Below, piece by piece: positions 9,457 to 16,851 of a stretch of DNA of 64,000 bases (the stretch's first letter is position 1; every line of letters starts with the position of its first letter). The notes beneath the pieces were generated by a model that saw only the letters and a list, made by a program, of their open reading frames with translations, did no database searches and had not been told where the DNA came from. Source of the DNA: a virus. The position numbers and the translations under genes are program-made. The stretch covers positions 1-64,000 of IMG/VR virus record IMGVR_UViG_3300028840_002150. One strand, given 5' to 3'.

Positions 9457-10118
9457 AGTTGATTACCGTTCTCGGATTCCCGCGAACCGGAACCACCTGG
9501 GTATTGCGAACGCTGGCCACGTCGCCGGACGTGGCCGGGCCGGTAGCCGAGTTGGGCTGGTCCAAACTCTGGGACCTGTACCGCGATGTCCGCTTCGTTC
9601 AGGTTGGGCAGCAGTTCAGCCGCTACAGCCTGAAATCGGCGGACTTGGAGCGAGATGCGTTCTTGTGGGGCGGATTTTACCTTGGCGAATGGATTGCCAT
9701 GAACGGCGTGGCCGGGGCTTTCGACGCTATGGCCCGTCCGTACATCCGCAGGAATCACAGGGCGTTTGCCGAAAAAACGCCGATCTTAGGGCGATACCCG
9801 GCGGACTGGCCCACGGGCTATCTGGCCAAAAGCCGGGTGTTCACCGACGCGGCGGTCATTGTCTGTCAGCGGGACTTTGCCGAAACCCGAGCATCCGCGC
9901 TGAACCACTACGGCCCGCGAATCGAGCAGCAATTTCCCCAAGACCGGTTCGAAGAATACTACGACCGGTTCTACGAAGACGCGGCCCGGCGTGACAACGT
10001 GCTGTGGTTGCAGCACGCTGAAACCGCCGACAAGCCGGAGGAAACCGCCCGAGCAATTTGGAAATTTTGCGGCGTGCAAGCGGGCACGCCCGTGCCCTGG
10101 ACGCAAAAAACTGGCTGA
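9453..10118 (+). CDS. PAPS-type sulfotransferase
   Basis: 221 aa. The N-terminal strand-loop LGFPRTGTTWVLRTL (PRTGTTW at residues 10-16) is the 5'-phosphosulfate-binding loop. CQRDFAETRASALNHY (from about residue 138) resembles the 3'-phosphate-binding segment with its Arg and Ser. The C-terminus has the ETARAIWKFCGV helix seen in this family. The expected reaction moves sulfate from PAPS to a hydroxyl or amine of a glycan or protein. It is the last gene of the coupled module, sharing ATGA with the methyltransferase. The length is at the short end for the family. A convergent minus-strand gene ends 14 bases downstream. Confidence 0.8.
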   Translation: MKLITVLGFPRTGTTWVLRTLATSPDVAGPVAELGWSKLWDLYRDVRFVQVGQQFSRYSLKSADLERDAFLWGGFYLGEWIAMNGVAGAFDAMARPYIRRNHRAFAEKTPILGRYPADWPTGYLAKSRVFTDAAVIVCQRDFAETRASALNHYGPRIEQQFPQDRFEEYYDRFYEDAARRDNVLWLQHAETADKPEETARAIWKFCGVQAGTPVPWTQKTG

Positions 10119-10131
10119 TGCGGCCACTGTA

Positions 10132-10416
10132 TCAGGGCTGCTGGCATTGCGGGGAGCTGGGGCAATGGCACGGCCCGAGGTCCCGAATCCAACCTGCCAT
10201 CGGGCCGGCGGTATAGCGGACGTACCGCGCACAATCCGCCGGATCCCGATGCCCCTGCCCCGCGTATTGACCGTAAGGCGGCGGTGGAATTGTGCCCGGT
10301 GGGTAGTCAATGGGGTAGCTAACAGCAGGCGGCTGCATCGCTTGATGAACAAACAACCCGCCCGCCAGCCCCCCGACAAGCAACCCCACCACCAAAACGG
10401 CTGATTTTGCAAGCAT
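10132..10416 (-). CDS. Small single-pass membrane protein, minus strand
   Basis: 94 aa. Residues 5-25 form a hydrophobic Gly/Leu/Val segment (KSAVLVVGLLVGGLAGGLFV). A Pro/Tyr-rich linker follows, then a tail with four Cys or Cys pairs (DCARYV, GPCHCPSSPQC). It fills the only gap between the sulfotransferase and the next plus-strand gene, and a good minus-strand promoter lies ~40 bases upstream (10456-10485). The ribosome site is weak. It could be a lysogenic-conversion membrane protein or a spanin/lipoprotein-like factor; none of these is shown. I do not recognise the family. Confidence 0.45.
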   Translation of the reverse strand: MLAKSAVLVVGLLVGGLAGGLFVHQAMQPPAVSYPIDYPPGTIPPPPYGQYAGQGHRDPADCARYVRYTAGPMAGWIRDLGPCHCPSSPQCQQP

Positions 10417-10455
10417 ATCGGTTCCAGTACAAAAAACGCCCCTGTGTCCGGTTTC

Positions 10456-10485
10456 ATTATTGACGTGCCGCACCGAATCAGTCAA
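10456..10485 (-). promoter_or_regulatory. Sigma-70-like promoter for the 10132-10416 gene
   Basis: On the minus strand TTGACT is separated by 18 bases from AATAAT, which lies 40 bases upstream of the ATG at 10416. The match to the consensus is good (5/6 and 5/6). It sits back to back with repeated element copy 1. Confidence 0.55.
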
Positions 10486-10491
10486 GATATT

Positions 10492-10531
10492 CTGCAATTC
10501 GGCCAATATCAGCGCCCATTCCGCGAATAAC
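10492..10531 (+). promoter_or_regulatory. Repeated promoter-like element, copy 1 of 21
   Basis: AATATC at 10505, 14-base spacer, GAATAAC at 10525-10531. The left palindrome arm is degenerate. The next start codon (GTG 10559) is 28 bases downstream with AGGAGG before it. Confidence 0.7.
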
Positions 10532-10558
10532 CCGCAAAGGACATCCCAGGAGGGCGAC

Positions 10559-11050
10559 GTGAAAGCGATTAGGGTCAAACCGGGGCCGCGGTATGCGGCC
10601 CGCATCGAGGCGGCAATTGAGCGGGCGCAGGACGGCACCACGGTAATTGTACCGGGGCCGCGGGCGGCGTTTGCGGCCCAGCAGGCGGCCGACCGCGCGG
10701 GCAAGGCGGTTCAGGTGGAATACACCGCCGCCAATAAACCGGTCAATTGGGTATGGAAGAACGGACGCAATATCCGCAACCACTGGCCGCAGGTCGGTGA
10801 ATTGTTGAAATTCAACCGCATCCGCTACGAGCAGGACAAGGCGGGCTACTGGATTCCGTCAATCGGGGTTCAGATTATCGGTTGCCGCGAAGGTCTGTTG
10901 GAGCAGGATGTTCGGGATAACCGCCGCGATGACGCGGAGGCCGTCCTGGCTATCACAAGCGGGCGGATTACGGCGGACCACGAGGGAATGCCGATTATTG
11001 CCGGGGTACCGACGATGTTTCTGGAGTTGGCGCCGGGTACCGAGGACTGA
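10559..11050 (+). CDS. Hypothetical protein
   Basis: 163 aa. The GTG start was chosen because CCCAGGAGGGCGAC directly precedes it and because it lies behind repeated element copy 1; longer in-frame starts would run back through that element. The N-terminus has an alternating helix/strand pattern (RYAARIEAAIERAQDGTTVI, then AAFAAQQAADRAGKAVQVEY). No domain is recognised. It is the first gene of a long plus-strand run of small genes. Confidence 0.6.
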   Translation: MKAIRVKPGPRYAARIEAAIERAQDGTTVIVPGPRAAFAAQQAADRAGKAVQVEYTAANKPVNWVWKNGRNIRNHWPQVGELLKFNRIRYEQDKAGYWIPSIGVQIIGCREGLLEQDVRDNRRDDAEAVLAITSGRITADHEGMPIIAGVPTMFLELAPGTED

Positions 11051-11053
11051 ACT

Positions 11054-11233
11054 ATGCGGTGGCCGCGAGGCAAGTACAACGGTCAACGAATCGTAGGCTT
11101 TCGTATCACGTTCGCTTTGGACGTGACGCAATGGCGGTGGAAACCGTGCATCGGCCATTATTGCGGGGCGTTCCATTGGTTCTGCTTTCGTAGTTGGTGG
11201 ACCGCGGAATACAAGCAATGGGAGCGGCGATGA
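11054..11233 (+). CDS. Hypothetical Trp-rich small protein
   Basis: 59 aa. It is rich in Trp, Cys and aromatic residues (QWRWKPCIGHYCGAFHWFCF). It starts 3 bases after the preceding stop and its own stop overlaps the next ATG (ATGA, 11230-11233). Coding is supported by this coupling only; no family is recognised. Confidence 0.5.
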   Translation: MRWPRGKYNGQRIVGFRITFALDVTQWRWKPCIGHYCGAFHWFCFRSWWTAEYKQWERR

Positions 11234-11406
11234 CATACGGCAAATACGTGGCAACCGGAATCGAAGCGATTATCACGGCGGCTTTGGTGGCGTTTACCTT
11301 TCCGCTGGCGGTGCTTGGATGGTGCGTAAAACGGGTCGGAAACAGAAGCGATGAATACGCGAAGCTTAGCCGCTCGGCGTGTTGGGCGCGGTACCGGGAG
11401 AACTGA
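11230..11406 (+). CDS. Small single-pass membrane protein
   Basis: 58 aa. Residues ~9-31 (GIEAIITAALVAFTFPLAVL) form one transmembrane helix, followed by a basic tail. The start at 11230 overlaps the upstream stop. It is one of at least eight tiny single-helix proteins in the window; a holin or membrane-signalling role is possible but unproven. Confidence 0.5.
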   Translation: MTYGKYVATGIEAIITAALVAFTFPLAVLGWCVKRVGNRSDEYAKLSRSACWARYREN

Positions 11407-11412
11407 AGCCGA

Positions 11413-11766
11413 ATGACCGTCTACATGAAAGACCGCTCGGGCCGCATCCGATTGAACAAGCTGGTTGTCCCATCGGATACGGTGTTTCGGGTGCCGGAAT
11501 CGGTGGCGGTCTGCCCGATATGCGGCTCTACGCTATGGGCACAATGCGACGGGTGGAACGGCGGCTGGTCCGCAACGGACGATGGCTTGTGGGTAGCCGA
11601 CTCCATTGACATCGACTGCGAAATGGAACCGGATATTACAGACCCGGACTGGCATGAATGGTTTGACGGCCACTACTCCATGCCTTACGTGGATTGGTTG
11701 CCGGTGGATCAGGTGGTTCGGCGGTGGATCAATCGGAACTTTCGGTTTTGGATGGAGGCGGCATGA
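11413..11766 (+). CDS. Hypothetical zinc-binding-like protein
   Basis: 117 aa. CPICGSTLW in the middle gives a CxxC knuckle, and DIDCEMEPD is a further acidic Cys site. The C-terminal half is Trp-rich (DWLPVDQVVRRWINRNFRFW). The pattern recurs in small phage proteins but I know no function. Its stop overlaps the next start (ATGA). Confidence 0.55.
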   Translation: MTVYMKDRSGRIRLNKLVVPSDTVFRVPESVAVCPICGSTLWAQCDGWNGGWSATDDGLWVADSIDIDCEMEPDITDPDWHEWFDGHYSMPYVDWLPVDQVVRRWINRNFRFWMEAA

Positions 11767-12110
11767 CCATCGCATACCAAGAGACCAGCCGCGAGGCATG
11801 GCAGCAATGCGTCAAGGGCGAACTAGACAGGGCCATTTGCGCGGCCCTGGAAGGTGCCGGAACCGCCGGGCTAATCGACGAAGAGATAGAGGGCCGAATC
11901 AAGCGGGACCATCAATCTGTGAGCGGCAATCGGCGGCATTTGGTAGAGCGGGGTCTGGTCCGCAAGACATGCCTTTGCGGAGTCACCACCCGCGGGAAAA
12001 AGGCTATCCGCTGGGTGCTTTCCAAATACTATGACCCGGCCATTCATTCGTCCGAGGATGAGCCGTGGATTCCGAAGCCGGAAACCCGGACGCAATCCAC
12101 CTTGTTTTGA
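11763..12110 (+). CDS. Winged-helix-like DNA-binding protein
   Basis: 115 aa. The stretch TAGLIDEEIEGRIKRDHQSV, then SGNRRHLVERGLVRKT, looks like a winged helix (helix 2, recognition helix, wing), and C-L-C-G-V-T-T-R-G-K lies in the wing. The start at 11763 was chosen because of the ATGA overlap. It is probably a small transcription or accessory factor. The call rests on pattern and is not a certain family match. Confidence 0.55.
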   Translation: MTIAYQETSREAWQQCVKGELDRAICAALEGAGTAGLIDEEIEGRIKRDHQSVSGNRRHLVERGLVRKTCLCGVTTRGKKAIRWVLSKYYDPAIHSSEDEPWIPKPETRTQSTLF

Positions 12111-12124
12111 AAGGGACTGGCGAC

Positions 12125-12331
12125 ATGGCGAAAAATCAAAAGCGGTTTCCGCTAACGGCCCGTATCGTCGGCGCCGGATTGGTGTCCATCCCGTTCGTTT
12201 CGCTGGCCATCATGATGATCGTCGCAGATGGGTGGGCGACAATGTTGCTTGTATTCGGGGGCGTGTTTGCGTATCTCGCGTGCATTGTCGGTGGAGCGTA
12301 TTTGTTGTCTGGCTCTTTACCAAAATCCTGA
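12125..12331 (+). CDS. Two-helix membrane protein
   Basis: 68 aa. Two hydrophobic stretches (residues ~14-36 and ~40-62) are separated by a short turn, with a basic N-terminus (MAKNQKRFPL). The size and topology would fit a holin, but no lysin is seen next to it, so the role is open. The start is preceded by AAAGGGACTGGCGAC. Confidence 0.5.
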   Translation: MAKNQKRFPLTARIVGAGLVSIPFVSLAIMMIVADGWATMLLVFGGVFAYLACIVGGAYLLSGSLPKS

Positions 12332-12344
12332 AAGGAAGTGAATT

Positions 12345-12737
12345 GTGCGCGTCTATTTGTGCGGGCCTATCAACGCATGTAATGATGACCAAGCGACAAC
12401 ATGGCGGGAATGGTTCAAGCGTTGCTCCGGCTTGCCTGCCGTTTTTGTTGATCCAATGAAGCGAGACTATCGCGGGAAGGAGCAGATCGACTACCGCGAG
12501 ATTGTGGATTTGGACAAGCGGGACATCCGGAGTTGCGATTTCGTCGTCGTGATGTATTCCAAGCCGAGCGTCGGCACGTCAATGGAGGTGTTCTACGCTT
12601 GGACGCTTGGCATTGCTGTAATCGTTATCGACAAATCGTCTGATTTGCTGTCTCCGTGGTTGCGCTATCATGCAACCGCCATAGTCACAACCAAAGGGGC
12701 GGCGGTCGAAAAGCTTGCACAATGGACTGAAGTATGA
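12345..12737 (+). CDS. Nucleoside 2-deoxyribosyltransferase-like protein
   Basis: 130 aa, GTG start with AAAGGAAG upstream. The N-terminal VYLCGPINACND, the central WREWF, VDPMKRDY and DKRDIRSCDFVVVMY, and the late SVGTSMEVFYAW fit the NDT family: a Rossmann-like fold with a catalytic Glu in the SxGTxxE motif. Such enzymes exchange bases on deoxynucleosides; phage copies are thought to act in nucleotide salvage. The gene overlaps the DpdA/TGT-like gene by four bases, so the pair may act together on modified bases. Confidence 0.75.
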   Translation: MRVYLCGPINACNDDQATTWREWFKRCSGLPAVFVDPMKRDYRGKEQIDYREIVDLDKRDIRSCDFVVVMYSKPSVGTSMEVFYAWTLGIAVIVIDKSSDLLSPWLRYHATAIVTTKGAAVEKLAQWTEV

Positions 12738-13390
12738 TTGTTTTGCTGGGCGAATTCAACGGCAAGTCGAAAGTGATGCCGTATCTTGCGAAAAATTCGT
12801 GGGGTCGCATGTGGGCCAGCTACGGACCCACATGGAGCTATGACGACGAACCATGGGGATTCGACAACGGTGCATGGAGCTGCTATGTAAAAGGCAGGCC
12901 GTTCGATGTTGCCAAGTTTAAGAGGCGACTCGCGACGGCACTCGAGCGATCCGTGTATCCTCCGGTGGTTGCGGTCGTGCCAGACGTTGTTGGCAATGGC
13001 CTTGCAACGCTCGCAGAGGCGGTGAAATGGCGTGACGAGTTGCCTAGTGAATGGCCGTGGTTTCTGGCGGTGCAGGACGGGTGTTGCGTGGAGCGCGTTC
13101 GACGGGAGCTGTTTCATTGGGAGGGGATTTTTCTGGGAGGGACAGACGCGTTCAAGCGGACCGCTGGACTTTGGTGTGAGCTAGCACACCGGCACGACAA
13201 GCCGTTTCATTTCGCACGTTGTAATCGCGAAGCGTGGATAAGAAACGCCATTGACATCGGCGCGGATTCGATCGACACAACGCGTCCGGTGAAGGAGTAC
13301 AGCTACGGCACACAAAAGGGACGGTCTTGGTTTCGGCGGTTTGAGCAACTTGTGACCGGCAACGACCGTCAACAAAGGCTCGCTATATGA
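12734..13390 (+). CDS. DpdA/TGT-like base-exchange protein
   Basis: 218 aa. A TIM-barrel-like series of strands ends in VVAVVPDVVGN, WFLAVQDG, IFLGGTDAFKRTAG, FHFARCNREAW and GADSIDT. This order resembles tRNA-guanine transglycosylases and the phage DpdA family, which insert 7-deazaguanine bases into DNA. It is shorter than a bacterial TGT and lacks its zinc site. No PreQ0 synthesis genes (FolE, QueD, QueE, QueC) are in the window, so a base would have to come from the host. It is coupled to the deoxyribosyltransferase-like gene upstream. The family call is probable; the reaction is inferred. Confidence 0.65.
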   Translation: MIVLLGEFNGKSKVMPYLAKNSWGRMWASYGPTWSYDDEPWGFDNGAWSCYVKGRPFDVAKFKRRLATALERSVYPPVVAVVPDVVGNGLATLAEAVKWRDELPSEWPWFLAVQDGCCVERVRRELFHWEGIFLGGTDAFKRTAGLWCELAHRHDKPFHFARCNREAWIRNAIDIGADSIDTTRPVKEYSYGTQKGRSWFRRFEQLVTGNDRQQRLAI

Positions 13391-13602
13391 CGTTCGAAAC
13401 AAAAGCGCCGGACATGGACGGCATAGTTTCCGGTGCGATTCGTTTGGTGTTATTACAGGAGGAGTACCATCGCTTGGCAAAACAAACGAACTTTACCAGG
13501 GAATACGCTAACACGCATTTGGAACCAGTGTGGACAAAAATAGTTCGCGCTAGGCGTGAATTACGAGTGTCTGTTTTGAACCTACGCACAAGCAAAACAT
13601 GA
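13387..13602 (+). CDS. Hypothetical small helical protein
   Basis: 71 aa. The start overlaps the preceding stop (ATGA). It is mostly helical with basic residues toward the C-terminus (KIVRARRELRVSVLNLR). No family is recognised. Confidence 0.5.
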   Translation: MTFETKAPDMDGIVSGAIRLVLLQEEYHRLAKQTNFTREYANTHLEPVWTKIVRARRELRVSVLNLRTSKT

Positions 13603-13615
13603 AAGGACCGCTATC

Positions 13616-14179
13616 GTGCCCGTAACCTACCGCGGTGCCGCCAATGACATGCGCGGCAAGGAAGCCTTGGAATTAGTCGATCACGTTATGAAACTCTACC
13701 ACGGCCCGAAGCGGGACGCGGGAACTTCGGTTGACATCATCTTCGCCTATCCGCCAACGGACCAAAACGGCGATCCAAGCGGGCCGGCGCTGAAGTCCCG
13801 CGGCCATCGCTGCGCGGCATGTATTCGCTCGACAAACCTAAAGGAGCGAGCGGCGGGCCGCGCGGACCTGGAAATCACGATTGATTCCGAATGGTGGGAC
13901 GAGCATTCGGCGGAAGAACGCGTGGCCCTCGTCGATCACGAACTATGCCACAAGGAATTGGCGGAGGACAGCAACGGCGGTGTGAAGCGGGACGATCTGG
14001 ACCGACCGAAATTTCGGACCCGCTATCACGATTATGAGTTCGGGTGGTTCGAGGAGATCGGCCGGCGGCACGGACAGAACGCCGGCGAGGTCCAGCAATT
14101 CGAGGATTTTCAATGCAAAGTGTATCAACAACTTTGGCTGCCGTACATGGAAGAGGAGCCGGAGCGGAAGGCGGGATAA
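13616..14179 (+). CDS. Putative phage metallopeptidase
   Basis: 187 aa, GTG start preceded by AAAGGA. The LVDHELCHKEL segment near residue 108 carries an HExxH zinc motif. The preceding ITIDSEWWDEHSAEERVAL is the usual lead-in of the PhageMetallopep family. A CAACIR knuckle lies earlier. The C-terminal ~60 residues (YHDYEFGWFEEIGRRHG) are also typical. The substrate is unknown; anti-host or processing roles have been suggested for the family. Confidence 0.75.
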   Translation: MPVTYRGAANDMRGKEALELVDHVMKLYHGPKRDAGTSVDIIFAYPPTDQNGDPSGPALKSRGHRCAACIRSTNLKERAAGRADLEITIDSEWWDEHSAEERVALVDHELCHKELAEDSNGGVKRDDLDRPKFRTRYHDYEFGWFEEIGRRHGQNAGEVQQFEDFQCKVYQQLWLPYMEEEPERKAG

Positions 14180-14409
14180 TGCAGGAGCAGGAACCCGCAA
14201 AAACCGCATCGCGGCAAATGGCCGAGCGAGCCTACGCCAACATGCGGGCCAGCCAGCAGCCGGCCACACCACCGCGGCTGGTACACCGCACCGGCGGCAA
14301 GCACCCCAACCGCAATGATCTGTGCCCCTGTGGAAGCGGGAAGAAGTACAAGCGGTGCTGCCTCCGCTCCGCACGGCACCCCCTAGCAGAAGCCCCGCCT
14401 AGCGTGTAG
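14179..14409 (+). CDS. SEC-C motif zinc protein
   Basis: 76 aa. A helical N-terminus leads to GGKHPNRNDLCPCGSGKKYK, then RCC: a complete SEC-C zinc-binding motif as at the C-terminus of SecA. The start overlaps the previous stop (TAATG). Small stand-alone SEC-C proteins occur in phages; their function is not known, and binding to SecB or ribosomes is possible. Confidence 0.75.
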   Translation: MQEQEPAKTASRQMAERAYANMRASQQPATPPRLVHRTGGKHPNRNDLCPCGSGKKYKRCCLRSARHPLAEAPPSV

Positions 14410-14416
14410 AGATCCC
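14384..14416 (+). promoter_or_regulatory. TAGAGATCCC-type promoter, copy 1 of 4
   Basis: TAGCAG, 17 bases, then TAGAGATCCC (-10 at 14407). It overlaps the end of the SEC-C gene and lies ~25-30 bases before ATG 14440. Its -35 is the weakest of the four copies. Confidence 0.6.
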
Positions 14417-14439
14417 GGCATCGAAAAGGCCAAGCCTCT

Positions 14440-14763
14440 ATGGATGCAAGTTCCACACCGCCCGATACACTGGCAGAAATCGAGGTCGGCGATATTGTGC
14501 TGGTCGCTTGGCTGGACGCTTGCCACGGCCCGCAAGGCTGGCATTCCATGTCGGAAATTCCGGAGCTTGGCACTTGCGCAACGGCGGCGTGGGTTGTGGC
14601 CGTCAGTGAAGAATCTATCAAGCTGGCCGGTACGGTCGGATGGAACCGCAAGGCGGACTGCGTGGACGCGGACGACATGGTGGGGCATACAACGACCATT
14701 CCGCGCCCGTGGATTCAGGCGGTGGAGCGGTTGCGACCGACAACCATTTTACGCGGGGCCTGA
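14440..14763 (+). CDS. Hypothetical protein
   Basis: 107 aa. Beta-rich, with EVGDIVLVAW near the start and a C-terminal IPRPWIQAVERL, in the style of small SH3-like barrels. No family is certain. It is the first gene after TAGAGATCCC promoter copy 1 and is followed immediately by the metallophosphoesterase. Confidence 0.5.
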   Translation: MDASSTPPDTLAEIEVGDIVLVAWLDACHGPQGWHSMSEIPELGTCATAAWVVAVSEESIKLAGTVGWNRKADCVDADDMVGHTTTIPRPWIQAVERLRPTTILRGA

Positions 14764-14764
14764 T

Positions 14765-16060
14765 ATGGCGAAAGCATCAGCGGGCACAGCGGAGCGGGTG
14801 GCGTGGTCCGAGGACCGGCGGGAAAACGAGTGGACGATTATCTGCGGGACGGACGTGGCGGAAAGCCCGGAAGAAGCCTTTCGGCGGTGCGGCGCCGATC
14901 CGGCGGTTTGGTTTATCGCCGGGGTCAAGGTCAACGAATGGAACATGACCGGGCGGGTGCGCACGACGGCGCGGCGATATTCGGGCGGCGCGGACCATCA
15001 GCACAGGCAAGCCGGGGCCCGCTGCGACAGCGGCAACAAGGCGGCGCCCGAGGCGGATTGGACATCGGAGTTCGGCCGCTTCACCAACCGGCAAATGACC
15101 ATCACGCTCCGGCGCCGGATGCCCCAGCCTACAGCGGAGGCCATCCGGATCATCACGGAGCGGATGGCAAAGCATCGGGTTCAATGGCCGAAGATCAAGC
15201 GGCCAAAGTTACCCAAGGGGGAGCGGTTATTGCTGGAGTCGAGCATTGTAGATGCCCACTTCGGCAAGCTGGCTTGGCCACCGGAGACCGGCGACAGATA
15301 CGACATCAAGGAAGCCAAGGACCGCTACATTCACCCGGTCCACGAAACGGCCGCATGGGCGCAGGGCAAGCCCATCGCACGCGTGGCCTATATTGTTGGG
15401 CATGACCTGCTACATTCCGAGGGCGCCAGCCAGAAGACCGCGCATGACACGCCCCAGGATTGCGACGGACGCTGGCAGAAAGCGTACATGGCCGCCTTCG
15501 ATTCGGTCTGCTACGGGATCGAGTACATGGCCGCGCACGTCGCCCCGGTGGACGTGGTGGTGGTACCGGGCAACCACGACAAGACAACCACGTTCTATCT
15601 CGGTCACGCGTTACAGCAGCGGTACCGGGACTGCGAAGACATCGCGGTGGACAACTCACCGCGGGCCCGCAAGCGGCTTCGGTGGGGAACGGTGCTGCTT
15701 GGATTTTGCCACGGCGGCTACAAAGACGACCCGTCCGAACGAGACCTGCCTCTGAACATGGCTCAGGAATGGAAACGCGACTGGGCGGAAACATTTTGGC
15801 GGGAATGGCATCTCGGCGACAAGCACATTCACACACGGGCGCACACGCCGAACAAGCCGCGTGGATACGAGCAGACGGACAACACCTACACGGGCGTGGT
15901 GGTCCGGCGGTTGCCAAGTCTTTGCGGCACCGACGCGTGGCACTACGGCAAGGGCTATCTCGGTTTGCAATCCTCTGAGGCTTATTTGTGGTCGGACATT
16001 CGTGGCCCGGCTGGTTCTCTGACTATCCCGTGGTTCTACAAGGAGCAAGGGGCGGCATGA
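14765..16060 (+). CDS. Calcineurin-like metallophosphoesterase
   Basis: 431 aa. The start at 14765 was chosen directly after the preceding stop; a longer frame runs through the upstream gene. Metal-binding motifs are DAHFGKLAW (D163, H165), GHDLLHSEG, VVPGNHDKTT (N270, H271, D272) and GDKHIHTRAHT. The N-terminal ~150 residues are a separate region with a likely HTH-like ARRYSGGADHQ part. It probably cleaves phosphodiesters, perhaps as a nuclease; phage relatives are often annotated as such without proof. Confidence 0.75.
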   Translation: MAKASAGTAERVAWSEDRRENEWTIICGTDVAESPEEAFRRCGADPAVWFIAGVKVNEWNMTGRVRTTARRYSGGADHQHRQAGARCDSGNKAAPEADWTSEFGRFTNRQMTITLRRRMPQPTAEAIRIITERMAKHRVQWPKIKRPKLPKGERLLLESSIVDAHFGKLAWPPETGDRYDIKEAKDRYIHPVHETAAWAQGKPIARVAYIVGHDLLHSEGASQKTAHDTPQDCDGRWQKAYMAAFDSVCYGIEYMAAHVAPVDVVVVPGNHDKTTTFYLGHALQQRYRDCEDIAVDNSPRARKRLRWGTVLLGFCHGGYKDDPSERDLPLNMAQEWKRDWAETFWREWHLGDKHIHTRAHTPNKPRGYEQTDNTYTGVVVRRLPSLCGTDAWHYGKGYLGLQSSEAYLWSDIRGPAGSLTIPWFYKEQGAA

Positions 16061-16473
16061 ACGAAATGACCGTGGAAATTGAGGGGCGGCTGGTTCCGGC
16101 GAAACCGTTTACCCGCGCGGAGTTCGCAACAATTAACGGCATTGGAAAAACCGCTGCCAGGGCATGGCTCGTGAAGCATGCCGAAGCGGGGCATCTCGAT
16201 GTCGACCAGAACGGGTCGACAAACGTCTACCGACTATGTGACGGGCAATCATGGATAAACTATTATCACGAGCCGGATAAAGCGGGCACCCACCCAAGCG
16301 ACCGCGAAACGATTGGGATTTCCGCCAACGAACACCTGGACTTGGTTCGGCGATTGCCGTATTTGGAGGGCCGCATCATCGAGGCCGTGACTCGGCAACC
16401 GATGCGCCGTTCCGAGCTGGAATACGCGCGGGACTGCCTGGACCAACTTATTCAGCGGGAGTACGGGGAATGA
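16057..16473 (+). CDS. Hypothetical protein with HTH-like N-terminal half
   Basis: 138 aa. The start overlaps the upstream stop (ATGA). FTRAEFATINGIGKTAARAW, then LVKHAEAGHLDVDQ and STNVYRL, looks like a winged helix. The C-terminal part is helical (LDLVRRLPYLEGRIIEAV). It may be a DNA-binding accessory protein; the function is unknown. Confidence 0.5.
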   Translation: MNEMTVEIEGRLVPAKPFTRAEFATINGIGKTAARAWLVKHAEAGHLDVDQNGSTNVYRLCDGQSWINYYHEPDKAGTHPSDRETIGISANEHLDLVRRLPYLEGRIIEAVTRQPMRRSELEYARDCLDQLIQREYGE

Positions 16474-16574
16474 ACGGCATGGGGCTAGTCGATTGGCTAA
16501 AGGTGGCCGCCGATGTCGCACTTATCATTTTCTGTGTGGGGCTGATCTACAAAGCGGTGTGGAAGGGGTGCTGA
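16470..16574 (+). CDS. 34-residue membrane peptide
   Basis: 34 aa, below usual ORF cut-offs. It consists almost entirely of one hydrophobic helix (VAADVALIIFCVGLIYKAVW). The ATG overlaps the upstream stop (ATGA) and the next gene begins 2 bases after its stop, which supports real translation. Confidence 0.5.
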   Translation: MNGMGLVDWLKVAADVALIIFCVGLIYKAVWKGC

Positions 16575-16575
16575 C

Positions 16576-16851
16576 ATGGCGGAGAAAGAATCCAATGAAA
16601 CCGTCCTGCCCGAGGGCACGCAGGTGGACGGGCTGACGCTGATCTACTCCCAGCCGTGCGACGCGTGCGGCGGGGACGGGATATGCAACACGCTGACGCT
16701 GGAGTCATTGGACGGCGGCGGCGGGCGGTATTGGGCAATTGAAACGGACCGCTGGACGTTCGATAGCCGGGAAGAATTGCTGGCCATACTCGCGGACGCG
16801 GAACGGCGGGCCAAGGACATCAACGATTACAAAAAGGGCGATACGGCATGA
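16576..16851 (+). CDS. Hypothetical protein with CxxC motif
   Basis: 91 aa. CDACGGDGIC is a DnaJ-like zinc knuckle. The C-terminus is helical (REELLAILADAERRAKDIND). It is coupled to the next gene by ATGA. No function is assigned. Confidence 0.5.
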   Translation: MAEKESNETVLPEGTQVDGLTLIYSQPCDACGGDGICNTLTLESLDGGGGRYWAIETDRWTFDSREELLAILADAERRAKDINDYKKGDTA

